Positions 1 through 6,920 of a stretch of DNA of 9,548 bases are shown one piece after another. Positions within the stretch are counted from its first letter, which is position 1. Every line of letters begins with the position of its first letter. Position numbers and translations under genes: made by a program. A model generated the notes under the pieces. It was not told where the DNA came from and ran no database searches. It saw only the letters and a program-made list of their open reading frames with translations. This DNA comes from Clostridiales bacterium (GTDB lineage Bacteria > Bacillota > Sulfobacillia > UBA995 > UBA9673): NCBI GenBank assembly GCA_003541445.1, contig DPMO01000158.1, forward strand, positions 1 to 9,548, written 5' to 3'.

Positions 1-134
1 GTGTGTCGCCTCGCCTCGGGCCCGGACCCGGGTGGCGGGTCTCCCCGACACCGGCGGCGGGCTTGAGGAGCCCTCCGGCGGTACAGGAGGTTCGAGCCGA
101 CGGGCGGGGAAGTCCCACGCGGAGGTGTCCGATT

Positions 135-1673
135 ATGACCGACCGCTTCGCCCGCCTGGAGGAGTTCGTGTTCGACAGGATGACCGAGACCGGACTGCCG
201 GGTCTCAGCCTGGCCGTCGTGGAGGGCGGAGAGACCGTCTACCGCCGGGGCTTCGGCTACCGGGACCTGGAGAGAGGGCTCCCGGCCACCCCTGAGACCC
301 TCTACGGAGTGGGGAGCGTGACCAAATCCTTCACCTGCGCCGCCCTGATGCAGCTCCAGGAGAAGGGTCTTCTCAGCGTGGACGACGAGGTGGGCCGCTA
401 CCTCGATTTCGACATCAGGCCGTTCGGCGAGCCGGTGAGGCTTCGTCACCTCATGAGCCACACCAGCGGTATCCCGGCTCTCGGCTACGCCGAGGCCGAG
501 ATCCTCCGGGCGGTCGGGGCCGGGGGCGGGGGCAGGCGCCTGCCCGTGGCCGGCCCCGACGACATGCTGACCTTCATGCGGGGCGCCGACGCGTGGGTCG
601 AAGCCAGGCCCGGGGAGCGCTGGTTCTATCTCAACGAAGGCTACGTCCTGCTCGGCGCGGTCATCGAGAAGGTCTCCGGGAGCAGCTATGTCGATTACGT
701 GACCGACAACATCCTGCGGCCGCTGGGCATGGACCGCAGTTTCTTCCGGCGCGAGGACGTGGAGAGCGACCCCGACCGGGCCGTGCCCTACGCCGTCGAC
801 GCCGAGCGCCGGTGTCATCCGAAATCCTACCTCTACGGCCGCATCACGAGTGACGGCGGGCTCATCAGCAACGTCTGCGACATGGCCCGGTACATCCTCA
901 TGTACCTGGGGGGCGGGAGGGTCGGAGAGAGCAGGGTCCTCTCTGAGGACTCCGTCCGGGCCATGATGGTGCCCAGGGTGGCCGGGCCTTCGGTGAAGCC
1001 GGGCGTCCTTCGCGCTGAAGGGTGGGGCGAGAGCCGGGGCGGGGCCCCCGGTGGAGGGCCCGAACCGGAGAAGGGAGCCGCTCCGGGCGAGGCCACCGGG
1101 TTCTACGGGTTCGGCCTGCACACGGTCCCCGACTTCTTCGGCCGGCGGCTCGTCGGGCACGGGGGGAGCGTTCTCGTCGCCACGGCCCACATGGCCTTCC
1201 TTCCCGAGGTCGGGTGCGGGGTGATGCTCCTGGCCAACGGGGCCGGCTATCCCCTCGGCCACCTCGCCCACTACGCCCTGGCCCTGCTCGTGGGGGAGGA
1301 CCCCGAGCAGCTGCCCTTCCTGAGGATGGAGAGGCTGCTCGACGGACTCGCGGGCGAGTACGAGACGTTCCGCGGCACCATGCGGGCCACCGTCAGGCGC
1401 CGTGAGGACTTCCTCGTCTTCGAGGTCAAGGACGGGTTCTACAACCTCTCGGTGGTCCTGGTCCCGGAGGCCGTCGACGACCACGGCGGGCGGTTCTTCA
1501 CCCTGAACCACGGGGAGCGCATCCCGGCGGAGTTCCACCGGAGGAACGGGGGAGTGGAGCTGGTCTACGAGCGCTACAAGCTCAGGAGGGTCTCCCCGGG
1601 AACTCCCTTCCCGCGGGGAAGGATAAGCCGGAACGCAGGTGGGGCCCGGCAAGAGCGCGGAAGGAGGAACTGA
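135..1673 (+). CDS. Serine beta-lactamase-fold hydrolase (class C / CubicO type), cytoplasmic
   Basis: A 512-aa protein of the class C beta-lactamase/penicillin-binding-protein family. It has the three active-site motifs in the right order: SVTK at residues 61-64 (nucleophile Ser61, Lys64), YLN at 165-167, and HGG at 342-344. The start is ATG 135, with GGAGGTG at 121-127; the frame is open further upstream but has no ribosome binding site there. No signal peptide or membrane segment is visible, so it probably acts in the cytoplasm. Members of this family are esterases, D-amino-acid peptidases or beta-lactamases, and the substrate cannot be read from sequence. A Gly/Pro/Glu-rich low-complexity insert lies at about 297-322. 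After the catalytic domain, residues from about 410 to 490 look like a small beta-rich C-terminal domain, as some family peptidases have. The gene ends 8 nt before the copper ATPase gene, so the two are probably co-transcribed. Family assignment is firm; the specific reaction is unknown. Confidence 0.9.
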   Translation: MTDRFARLEEFVFDRMTETGLPGLSLAVVEGGETVYRRGFGYRDLERGLPATPETLYGVGSVTKSFTCAALMQLQEKGLLSVDDEVGRYLDFDIRPFGEPVRLRHLMSHTSGIPALGYAEAEILRAVGAGGGGRRLPVAGPDDMLTFMRGADAWVEARPGERWFYLNEGYVLLGAVIEKVSGSSYVDYVTDNILRPLGMDRSFFRREDVESDPDRAVPYAVDAERRCHPKSYLYGRITSDGGLISNVCDMARYILMYLGGGRVGESRVLSEDSVRAMMVPRVAGPSVKPGVLRAEGWGESRGGAPGGGPEPEKGAAPGEATGFYGFGLHTVPDFFGRRLVGHGGSVLVATAHMAFLPEVGCGVMLLANGAGYPLGHLAHYALALLVGEDPEQLPFLRMERLLDGLAGEYETFRGTMRATVRRREDFLVFEVKDGFYNLSVVLVPEAVDDHGGRFFTLNHGERIPAEFHRRNGGVELVYERYKLRRVSPGTPFPRGRISRNAGGARQERGRRN

Positions 1674-1681
1674 AGACCGGC

Positions 1682-4291
1682 ATGACCCAGGAGTCCGGCG
1701 GGCGCACGGTCGAGATACCGGTCAGGGGGATGACCTGCGCCTCCTGTGTCAGGCGCCTCGAGAGGGCTCTCGGGGCGGCCGAGGGCGTCCGCGAGGTGGC
1801 GGTGAACTTCGCCTCGGAACGGGCCCGGGTGACCTTCGACCCGTCGAAGACCGACACGGCCCGGCTGGCCGCGGTCATCCGGGCCGCCGGCTACGAGCCG
1901 GTGCTGATTACGGGGGCCCTCGAAGAGCCCGCCGAGGCGGGCTCCCGGCCCGCGCCGCGCGGCGCCCCGGACGACGCGGACCCCGAGTCCAGGGCCAGGG
2001 AGCTCGAACTCTCCGGCCTGCGGAAAGCCCTCCTCCTCAGCGGTCTGCTCTCCGTGGTCGTCTTCATCGGTTCGATGGGCGGGATGGTCCCGGGCGTGCC
2101 GGCCTTCCTCACCGAGCCCTTCGTCCTGTGGGCTGTGACCACCGTGGTCCAGTTCGGGCCCGGGTGGCGCTTCTACCGCGGAGCGGTGGCGGCCCTCCGG
2201 CACGGGACGGCGGACATGAACGTCCTCATCGCCACCGGCACTTCGGCGGCCTACGTCTATTCCGCGTTGGCGACGGTCCTGCCGGGCCTGTTCACCTCGG
2301 CCGGGCTGACCCCGACCCTCTATTTCGATTCGGCGGCGATGATCATCACCCTCATCCTCCTCGGGCGGTACCTGGAAGCCCTGGCCAGGGGTCGGACCTC
2401 CCAGGCCGTCCGACGCCTGCTGGAGCTCAGGCCCCTCACCGCCCGCGTCATCCGCGAGGACGGCCGCCGGGAGACCGTCCCGGCGGAGGAGGTCCGGGTC
2501 GGCGACCGCCTGGCCGTCCTGCCGGGGGACCGGATACCGGCCGACGGGGTCGTGCTCGAGGGGCGGTCGGCGGTCGACGAGGCGATGCTCACCGGGGAGA
2601 GCCTGCCGGTGGACAAGGAACCCGGTGACGAGCTCATCGGGGGGACCATCAACCTCACCGGCTACCTCGTCGCCCGGGCGACGAAGGTGGGCCGGGACAC
2701 GGCCCTCTCCCAGATCGTCGAGCTCGTCCGGGAGGCCCAGGGACGGAAGGCGCCCGTCCAGCGGCTGGCCGACACCATCGCCTCCTATTTCGTCCCCGCC
2801 GTCCTGGGCGCGGCCGGGGTCACCTTCACGGCCTGGCTGCTCCTGGGCCCTCCGCCGGCCCTGACGCTCGCCCTCCTGAACTCCGTGGCCGTCCTCATCA
2901 TCGCCTGCCCCTGCGCCTTGGGCCTCGCCACCCCGACGGCCGTCATGGTCGGGACCGGCCGGGGGGCCGAGCAGGGCGTCCTCATCCGCGGGGGCGAGAC
3001 CCTGGAGCTTGCGCACCGCCTCAAGGTCGTGGTCTTCGACAAGACCGGCACCCTGACCGCCGGGCGCCCCAAGGTCACCGACGTGGTCCTGGTAGGAGAG
3101 GGAGAGGCGGGAGACCGCCGTGAGGTCCTCCGGCTGGCGGCCGCGGCCGAGGCGGGCTCCGAACACCCGCTGGCCCTGGCCGTGAGGCGGGCCGCGGAGG
3201 AGGCGGGCCTTTCGCCGACCCCCTCTCCGGGCGACTTCCAGGCCGTGGCCGGCCGCGGGGTCTCGGCGACCGTCGAGGGGCGGTCCGTCCTCGTCGGGAA
3301 CAGGCGCCTCCTCGAGGAGGCCGGGGTCGACGTGACGGCGGCGGCAGAGGCGGAGGCCGCCCTGGCCGAAGAGGGGCGGACGGCCGTTTACGTGGCCGTC
3401 GACGGGCGGGTCCGGGCGGTCATCGGTCTGGCGGACGAGCCCAAGCCCACCGCCCGGGAGGCGGTCCGGGCCCTCCAGGAGATGGGGCTCGAGGTGGTCA
3501 TGCTGACGGGAGACAACCGCCGCGCCGCCGGGGCCGTCGCCCGGCGTCTCGGGATCCGGGAGGTCATGGCCGAGGTCCTGCCGGCGGACAAGGCCGCCAG
3601 GGTGTCAGAGCTCCAACAGGGCGGCCGGGTGGTGGCCATGGTCGGGGACGGGATCAACGATGCGCCGGCCCTGGCCCAGGCGGACATCGGAATCGCCATC
3701 GGGACCGGGACGGACGTCGCCAAGGAGGCGTCAGACATAACCCTCGTGACCGGCGACCCCCGCGGCGTGGTGACGGCCATCGACCTCAGCCGGCGGACCA
3801 TGCGCGTCATCCGGCAGAACCTCTTCTGGGCCTTCTTCTACAACGTCCTGGGCATCCCGGTCGCGGCCGGGGCCCTGTTCCCCTTTTTCGGCCGGGCCGG
3901 CCTGCTCAGCCCGACGGTGGCCGCCGCGGCCATGGCCCTGAGCTCCGTCACCGTCGTCTCGAACTCCCTTCGGCTCGGCCGCTACCGGCCGAGGTTCGGG
4001 AGGGAGCTGGCCGGACGAGGCGGGGCGGCCGGGCCCGGAACGAGGCGACAAGCGAGCCGGGAGGAAGCCGGAAGGGGGGTGGAAGGTATGGCCGAGACGC
4101 TCGTCAAGGTGCGGGGGATGAGCTGCGACCACTGCCGGACGGCCGTCGAGAAGGCCCTCGCGGCCCTGGAGGGGGTCAGGGAGGTCGAGGTGAGCCTCCA
4201 GCGGGGCGAAGCGGTGGTCAAGCACGAAGAGGGGCGCCCGTCCCTGGAGGAGATGAAGCGGGCCGTGCGGGAGGCCGGCTACGAGGCCTGA
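1682..4291 (+). CDS. copA: Cu+-exporting P1B-type ATPase CopA with fused C-terminal CopZ-like HMA domain
   Basis: An 869-aa membrane pump that uses ATP to export Cu+ from the cytoplasm. An N-terminal HMA domain (about 10-75) carries GMTCASC with Cys19 and Cys22. Membrane segments follow at about 114-135, 146-165, 180-203 and 214-232. The actuator has TGES (304-307), the transport site is CPC (409-411), the phosphorylated Asp is D453 in DKTGT, and the P1B His-Pro is at 495-496. GDGIND is at 655-660. The Cu+-selectivity residues are present: YN at 720-721 in the seventh helix and MxxSS at 751-755 in the eighth. A usual CopA would end near residue 770. Here a charged linker (771-802) leads into a second HMA domain (803-869) with MSCDHC (Cys815, Cys818), like a free CopZ chaperone. 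ATG 1682 is preceded by AAGGAGG at 1661-1667, a 14-nt spacing, inside the end of the upstream gene. No CsoR or CopY-type regulator is in view. Confidence 0.96.
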   Translation: MTQESGGRTVEIPVRGMTCASCVRRLERALGAAEGVREVAVNFASERARVTFDPSKTDTARLAAVIRAAGYEPVLITGALEEPAEAGSRPAPRGAPDDADPESRARELELSGLRKALLLSGLLSVVVFIGSMGGMVPGVPAFLTEPFVLWAVTTVVQFGPGWRFYRGAVAALRHGTADMNVLIATGTSAAYVYSALATVLPGLFTSAGLTPTLYFDSAAMIITLILLGRYLEALARGRTSQAVRRLLELRPLTARVIREDGRRETVPAEEVRVGDRLAVLPGDRIPADGVVLEGRSAVDEAMLTGESLPVDKEPGDELIGGTINLTGYLVARATKVGRDTALSQIVELVREAQGRKAPVQRLADTIASYFVPAVLGAAGVTFTAWLLLGPPPALTLALLNSVAVLIIACPCALGLATPTAVMVGTGRGAEQGVLIRGGETLELAHRLKVVVFDKTGTLTAGRPKVTDVVLVGEGEAGDRREVLRLAAAAEAGSEHPLALAVRRAAEEAGLSPTPSPGDFQAVAGRGVSATVEGRSVLVGNRRLLEEAGVDVTAAAEAEAALAEEGRTAVYVAVDGRVRAVIGLADEPKPTAREAVRALQEMGLEVVMLTGDNRRAAGAVARRLGIREVMAEVLPADKAARVSELQQGGRVVAMVGDGINDAPALAQADIGIAIGTGTDVAKEASDITLVTGDPRGVVTAIDLSRRTMRVIRQNLFWAFFYNVLGIPVAAGALFPFFGRAGLLSPTVAAAAMALSSVTVVSNSLRLGRYRPRFGRELAGRGGAAGPGTRRQASREEAGRGVEGMAETLVKVRGMSCDHCRTAVEKALAALEGVREVEVSLQRGEAVVKHEEGRPSLEEMKRAVREAGYEA
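4073..4087 (+). promoter_or_regulatory. Internal Shine-Dalgarno-like site before the CopZ-like domain
   Basis: A purine-rich GGGGGGTGG core sits about 6 nt before in-frame ATG 4088, within the linker that joins the copper ATPase to the C-terminal HMA domain. It pairs well with the 3' end of 16S rRNA. In such a GC-rich genome a G-run can also arise from Gly codons, so the function is only suggested. Confidence 0.4.
4088..4291 (+). CDS. copZ: Possible separately translated CopZ-like copper chaperone, internal in-frame start in copA
   Basis: The last 67 codons of copA form a complete small HMA domain. It begins exactly at an in-frame ATG (4088) and contains GMSCDHC, the Cu+-binding CxxC of CopZ chaperones. 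The length matches free CopZ proteins (about 66-70 aa). Just upstream, AAGGGGGGTGG (4072-4082) resembles the anti-SD complement AAGGAGGTG and lies about 6 nt before the ATG. This is what an independent copZ gene would look like. No stop codon separates it from the ATPase, however, so at least the long fusion should be made. A second, short product by internal initiation is an inference. If made, it would carry Cu+ to the pump or to a sensor. Confidence 0.4.
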   Translation: MAETLVKVRGMSCDHCRTAVEKALAALEGVREVEVSLQRGEAVVKHEEGRPSLEEMKRAVREAGYEA

Positions 4292-4330
4292 GAATGAAGG
4301 TCGGTTCGGCGGCACGCGCCCGCGCCGGTC

Positions 4331-4358
4331 AGACCGAAACGTTAGTTACGGTCTTCTC
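4331..4358 (+). terminator. Hairpin downstream of copA, possible weak terminator
   Basis: AGACCG (4331-4336) pairs with CGGTCT (4349-4354). Inside this stem AAC (4338-4340) pairs with GTT (4345-4347) around a GTTA loop, leaving one A-A mismatch. The tail is TCTCT rather than a run of T, so if it terminates copA transcription it does so weakly. It lies 40 nt after the copA stop. Confidence 0.4.
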
Positions 4359-4523
4359 TACTGGCCGAAAAATGGTTGGCTAACCAGTCAATCATGTCCA
4401 AAAAATGTTACAAGGTGTTGCGACTCTCCGGGTGAACTCAAAGTTACATAATTCGCCCTTTCGACCGCCGGGCCGGCCGGGCAGGGAAAGAGAAGCGAGC
4501 CCGGCGCCCGACCGGCGGCGCCC

Positions 4524-4530
4524 GGAGGTG
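4524..4530 (+). promoter_or_regulatory. Ribosome binding site that fixes a TTG start
   Basis: GGAGGTG lies 10 nt before TTG 4541. It is the same sequence as the site before the first hydrolase gene. No in-frame ATG or GTG is near it, and the reading frame from TTG immediately gives a signal peptide, so the TTG start is well supported. Confidence 0.7.
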
Positions 4531-4540
4531 TCTTCACCCT

Positions 4541-5791
4541 TTGCCGGCTCGAAAGTTCCTCGCCGGGACGCTTCTGTCGCTCATCTTCGTCTTGGCCTTC
4601 CAGGGAGCCCCGCCGCCCGGCCTGTGCCTTTCCGGGCTCGAGGGCGTTTCTTCGGCCTCGCTTGTTCCCGTCGGCCCGGGCAGGACCGACTGCGGGGACA
4701 CCCTGGTCCCCCTTCGGACGACGGAGTCGCTGTGCGCGGCGACCGAGGCGGCCGTCTCGAGGGAGGCGCAGGAGGCGGCGTCCTCGGCCTCCGGGGCCGG
4801 GGCCGACGCCGACAGCGACGCAGGCACCGCTCCGCCGGCCGCCCCGGGCGAGGTGTCCGAGGAGGAGGAGGCCGTCGCGGCCCTCTTCCCCGCCGGGCAC
4901 TACTACGCCGAGGTCCTGGCGGAGGGTGCCGGACCCCCCGGTGGAGCCCCGGCTGAGGCGCTGGCCGAGGACGGGTCCCCGGCGCCCGCGGCATCGGAGT
5001 CGTCTGCGGGTGACGAGTCTGCGGGTTCGGCGCCGGTCGCGGAGGCCGCCGCGCCCGAGGCCGCACCGGGCCCGGAACCGGAGCCCGCGCCCGAGACTGC
5101 ACCGGACCCGGAATCGGAGCCCGAACCTGCTCCAGGCCCTCCGGACGCGGACGGGCCGGCGGAGGACCACCCGGGGGACGGCTCCGGGACGGCCGTCGCC
5201 GGGTTCATGAACTACACCGTCCAGCCTGGAGACGACCTCGGCTCGCTGGCGCGACGGTTCGGGACGACGCCGGAGGTCATCGCCTCCGAGAGCGGGATAC
5301 CGGTCACCCAGACGCTCTATCCGGGCATGAGCCTGCGCGTGCCGACGACCGACCCGGCGAGGGTCGAGCCCCGCGGCGGGGCGGTGGCCGTGCCGTGGTC
5401 GGAGGTCAACGAGATGTGGGAGATCGGCACCGTCGCCCAGGTCACCGACGTCTGGACGGGCAACATCTTCTACGTGATGCGTCGGGGCGGATGGGCCCAC
5501 GCCGACGTCGAGCCGGTCTCGTTCCGGGACACGGCCGTCATGCTGAGCAACTACGGAGGCCAGTGGAGCTGGGCCAGGCGGCCCGTCGTGGTCGTCATCG
5601 ACGGCCGGCGCATCGCCGCCTCGCAGAACGGGATGCCCCACGGGGGCAGCTCACTGGACAACGGCTTCCCCGGGCACTTCTGCATCCACTTCCTGGGGAG
5701 CACGACGCACGGGTCGAGCTACACCTCGAACGGTGTCCCGACTCTGGACCCCGCCCACCAGAGGTGCGTCCAGGAGGCGGTGGGGCACTAG
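4541..5791 (+). CDS. Secreted LysM protein with C-terminal GHFCIHF domain (possible divergent L,D-transpeptidase)
   Basis: A 416-aa exported protein starting at TTG. Residues 1-25 form a signal peptide: a basic start with Arg4 and Lys5, then the hydrophobic stretch FLAGTLLSLIFVLAF. No proper lipobox is seen, so signal peptidase I cleavage is likely. Residues 30-220 are a low-complexity Ala/Pro/Glu/Gly linker, very acidic, probably a spacer through the wall. One LysM domain (225-268, from YTVQPGD) should bind peptidoglycan. The C-terminal domain (about 280-416) includes a Trp-rich strand region, MPHGG (365-369), GHFCIHF (378-384), TTHG (388-391) and a final DPAHQ. I recognise this domain as recurring at the end of Bacillota LysM and SH3 proteins, without a named function. 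Its His-x-Cys-Ile-His order recalls the HGC motif of L,D-transpeptidases, which is inference. It is a single gene closed by its own terminator. Confidence 0.88.
   Translation: MPARKFLAGTLLSLIFVLAFQGAPPPGLCLSGLEGVSSASLVPVGPGRTDCGDTLVPLRTTESLCAATEAAVSREAQEAASSASGAGADADSDAGTAPPAAPGEVSEEEEAVAALFPAGHYYAEVLAEGAGPPGGAPAEALAEDGSPAPAASESSAGDESAGSAPVAEAAAPEAAPGPEPEPAPETAPDPESEPEPAPGPPDADGPAEDHPGDGSGTAVAGFMNYTVQPGDDLGSLARRFGTTPEVIASESGIPVTQTLYPGMSLRVPTTDPARVEPRGGAVAVPWSEVNEMWEIGTVAQVTDVWTGNIFYVMRRGGWAHADVEPVSFRDTAVMLSNYGGQWSWARRPVVVVIDGRRIAASQNGMPHGGSSLDNGFPGHFCIHFLGSTTHGSSYTSNGVPTLDPAHQRCVQEAVGH
5063..5134 (+). repeat. Two-copy 36-bp tandem repeat in the Pro/Glu linker
   Basis: Units 5063-5098 and 5099-5134 are imperfect copies. 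Each encodes 12 residues (APGPEPEPAPET and APDPESEPEPAP). They lie in the disordered linker between signal peptide and LysM domain. Being a multiple of three, copies can be gained or lost without breaking the frame. Confidence 0.75.
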
Positions 5792-5856
5792 AGGCGGGGA
5801 CGCCGGTCACGCCTGCCCGGTGAGGGCCGGATGACCGCCGTTCGACTGAACGCTGA

Positions 5857-5889
5857 GCCCGGCCCCCAACGGGCCGGGCCTTCTGCTCT
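5857..5889 (+). terminator. Rho-independent terminator after the LysM gene
   Basis: A perfect 9-bp stem, GCCCGGCCC (5857-5865) with GGGCCGGGC (5871-5879), closes a 5-nt CCAAC loop. It is followed by CTTCTGCTCT. The stem is very stable and the tail is pyrimidine-rich. It lies 66 nt after the LysM gene's stop and before the MoxR gene's promoter-like element, so it separates two transcription units. Confidence 0.85.
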
Positions 5890-5913
5890 CATGAAGAGAC
5901 GTGCCCTCCGCTG

Positions 5914-5922
5914 TGTTAGAAT
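5914..5922 (+). promoter_or_regulatory. Extended -10 promoter element for the MoxR/VWA operon
   Basis: TGTTAGAAT matches an extended -10 (TGn followed by TAGAAT, one mismatch to TATAAT). No good -35 is present at the usual distance, which extended -10 promoters tolerate. It lies just after the LysM terminator and would start transcription near 5929. Confidence 0.4.
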
Positions 5923-5999
5923 GCCTCATGGAGGCACATCTTGCGCCGGCGCGCGCCGCCGGGAGGGGGCGGGTCTTTCTGGAGCCGACCGAAGTCTCG

Positions 6000-6920
6000 A
6001 TGGAGTGGCTGAGGGCCGCTCTCGAACAGGACGGCTACGTCGCCGACGGCGACATCGTCGTGGCCGTCTACCTCGCTCTGCGCCTGGAGAAGCCGCTCCT
6101 GGTGGAAGGGGCTCCAGGGGTGGGCAAGACGGAGATAGCCAAGGTCCTCGCCCGCATCTTCGACACCGATCTCATCCGCCTGCAGTGCTACGAGGGTCTC
6201 GACGAGAACAAGGCCCTTTACGAGTGGGACTACCAGAAACAGCTCCTTCGCATCCAGCTCCTGCGGGAGCAGGGGGCCGTCCCCGACGAGAGCCATCTCT
6301 TCTCCGAGGAGTACCTCCTCGAGCGCCCCCTCCTCAAGGCCATCCGCGCCCCGAAGCGGCCGGTCCTCCTCATCGACGAGGTGGACAAGTGCGACCCGGA
6401 GTTCGAGGCTTTCCTCTTCGAGGTCCTGTCCGACTTCAGCGTCTCGGTCCCGGAGCTGGGGACGATGAGGGCCCGCCAGATACCTGTCGTCGTGCTCACC
6501 AGCAACAACGAGCGCGAGCTCTCCGACGGCCTCCGCCGCCGGTGCGTCTACCTTTTCATAGAATACCCGAGCGTCGAGAAGGAGCTCCGCATCATCCGCT
6601 CACGGGTGCCGGAGGCGCCGGCCAGGCTGGCCGCCGAGGTAGCCCGGGTGGTGGCCTTCGTGCGCTCGATGGACCTCAGGAAGCACCCCTCCATCGCCGA
6701 GACGCTGGATTGGACGCGTGCGCTCCTGGCCCTGGGCGCGACAAGGGTTGACGACGGCCTCGTCGGTGAGACGGCCTCCCTCCTCCTGAAGAACCGGGAG
6801 GACCTGGCCCTCTTGAGGAAGGCGGTGGCCGCCGGGGGGTGGGTGGCGGAGGCCTTCGAGCGCCATCCGGCCCCTCCGGATGAGGCGGCCGGCGCCGGCC
6901 GGGGGAACAGCGGCGGGTGA
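6000..6920 (+). CDS. MoxR-type AAA+ ATPase
   Basis: A 306-aa AAA+ ATPase of the MoxR family, which acts as a chaperone-like motor that remodels or inserts cofactors into client proteins, usually with a VWA partner. Walker A is GAPGVGKT (37-44), Walker B is LLIDEVDK (123-130), sensor 1 is TSNN (167-170), and the arginine-finger region is LRRR (178-181). The helical lid contains an AETLDW segment (233-238) typical of the family. I choose ATG 6000 because the family-like N terminus begins there, with GGAG at 5981-5984. In-frame ATG 5928 would add 24 Ala/Arg-rich residues, but it has no ribosome binding site and coincides with the predicted transcription start. The stop overlaps the start of the VWA gene, so the pair is translationally coupled. 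The closest named relatives are of the CoxD type, but no carbon monoxide dehydrogenase gene is in view. Confidence 0.92.
   Translation: MEWLRAALEQDGYVADGDIVVAVYLALRLEKPLLVEGAPGVGKTEIAKVLARIFDTDLIRLQCYEGLDENKALYEWDYQKQLLRIQLLREQGAVPDESHLFSEEYLLERPLLKAIRAPKRPVLLIDEVDKCDPEFEAFLFEVLSDFSVSVPELGTMRARQIPVVVLTSNNERELSDGLRRRCVYLFIEYPSVEKELRIIRSRVPEAPARLAAEVARVVAFVRSMDLRKHPSIAETLDWTRALLALGATRVDDGLVGETASLLLKNREDLALLRKAVAAGGWVAEAFERHPAPPDEAAGAGRGNSGG

Larger units (their letters stand above)
4292..4540 (+). other. Intergenic gap with AT-rich island between copA and the LysM gene
   Basis: This 249-nt gap contains no supported gene. Its middle (about 4335-4455) is strikingly AT-rich for this window. It holds the 4331-4354 hairpin and an imperfect stem between ACTGG (4360-4364) and CCAGT (4384-4388), overlapping the near-palindrome GGTTGGCTAACC (4374-4385). 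The LysM gene downstream must be transcribed from somewhere here. I could not find a -35/-10 pair with proper spacing: TTGCGA at 4418 and TACATA at 4445 are 21 nt apart. The 3' part (4456-4523) returns to high GC. Confidence 0.5.

Noticed and set aside
1..66. Frame-1 tail ending in TGA at 64-66, possibly the end of an upstream gene
   Set aside because: Only 21 codons, Arg/Gly/Pro-rich, and not recognisable. The other two frames are equally open, so there is no support for choosing it.
1574..3166. Long antisense open frame of 530 codons opposite the hydrolase end and copA
   Set aside because: Its protein is Gly/Arg/Asp/Pro/His-rich with no domain signature. It is the mirror of GC-rich codon usage in copA, which is unmistakably real.
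4418..4450. Promoter TTGCGA / TACATA for the LysM gene
   Set aside because: The spacer is 21 nt, too long for a normal sigma-70 promoter, and no extended -10 is present.
4200..4480. Cyclic di-AMP (ydaO/yuaA-type) riboswitch before the LysM gene
   Set aside because: Such riboswitches often precede wall hydrolases, and a short stretch near 4318-4340 looks faintly similar. The conserved core segments are missing and part of it would lie inside copA.
4541..4640. Lipoprotein signal (Cys at residue 29) in the LysM protein
   Set aside because: The residues before the Cys (PPGL) do not fit a lipobox, which needs a small residue directly before Cys.
5928..5999. N-terminal 24-residue extension of the MoxR ATPase from ATG 5928
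   Set aside because: No ribosome binding site, Ala/Arg-rich sequence unlike the family, and it lies at the predicted transcription start.
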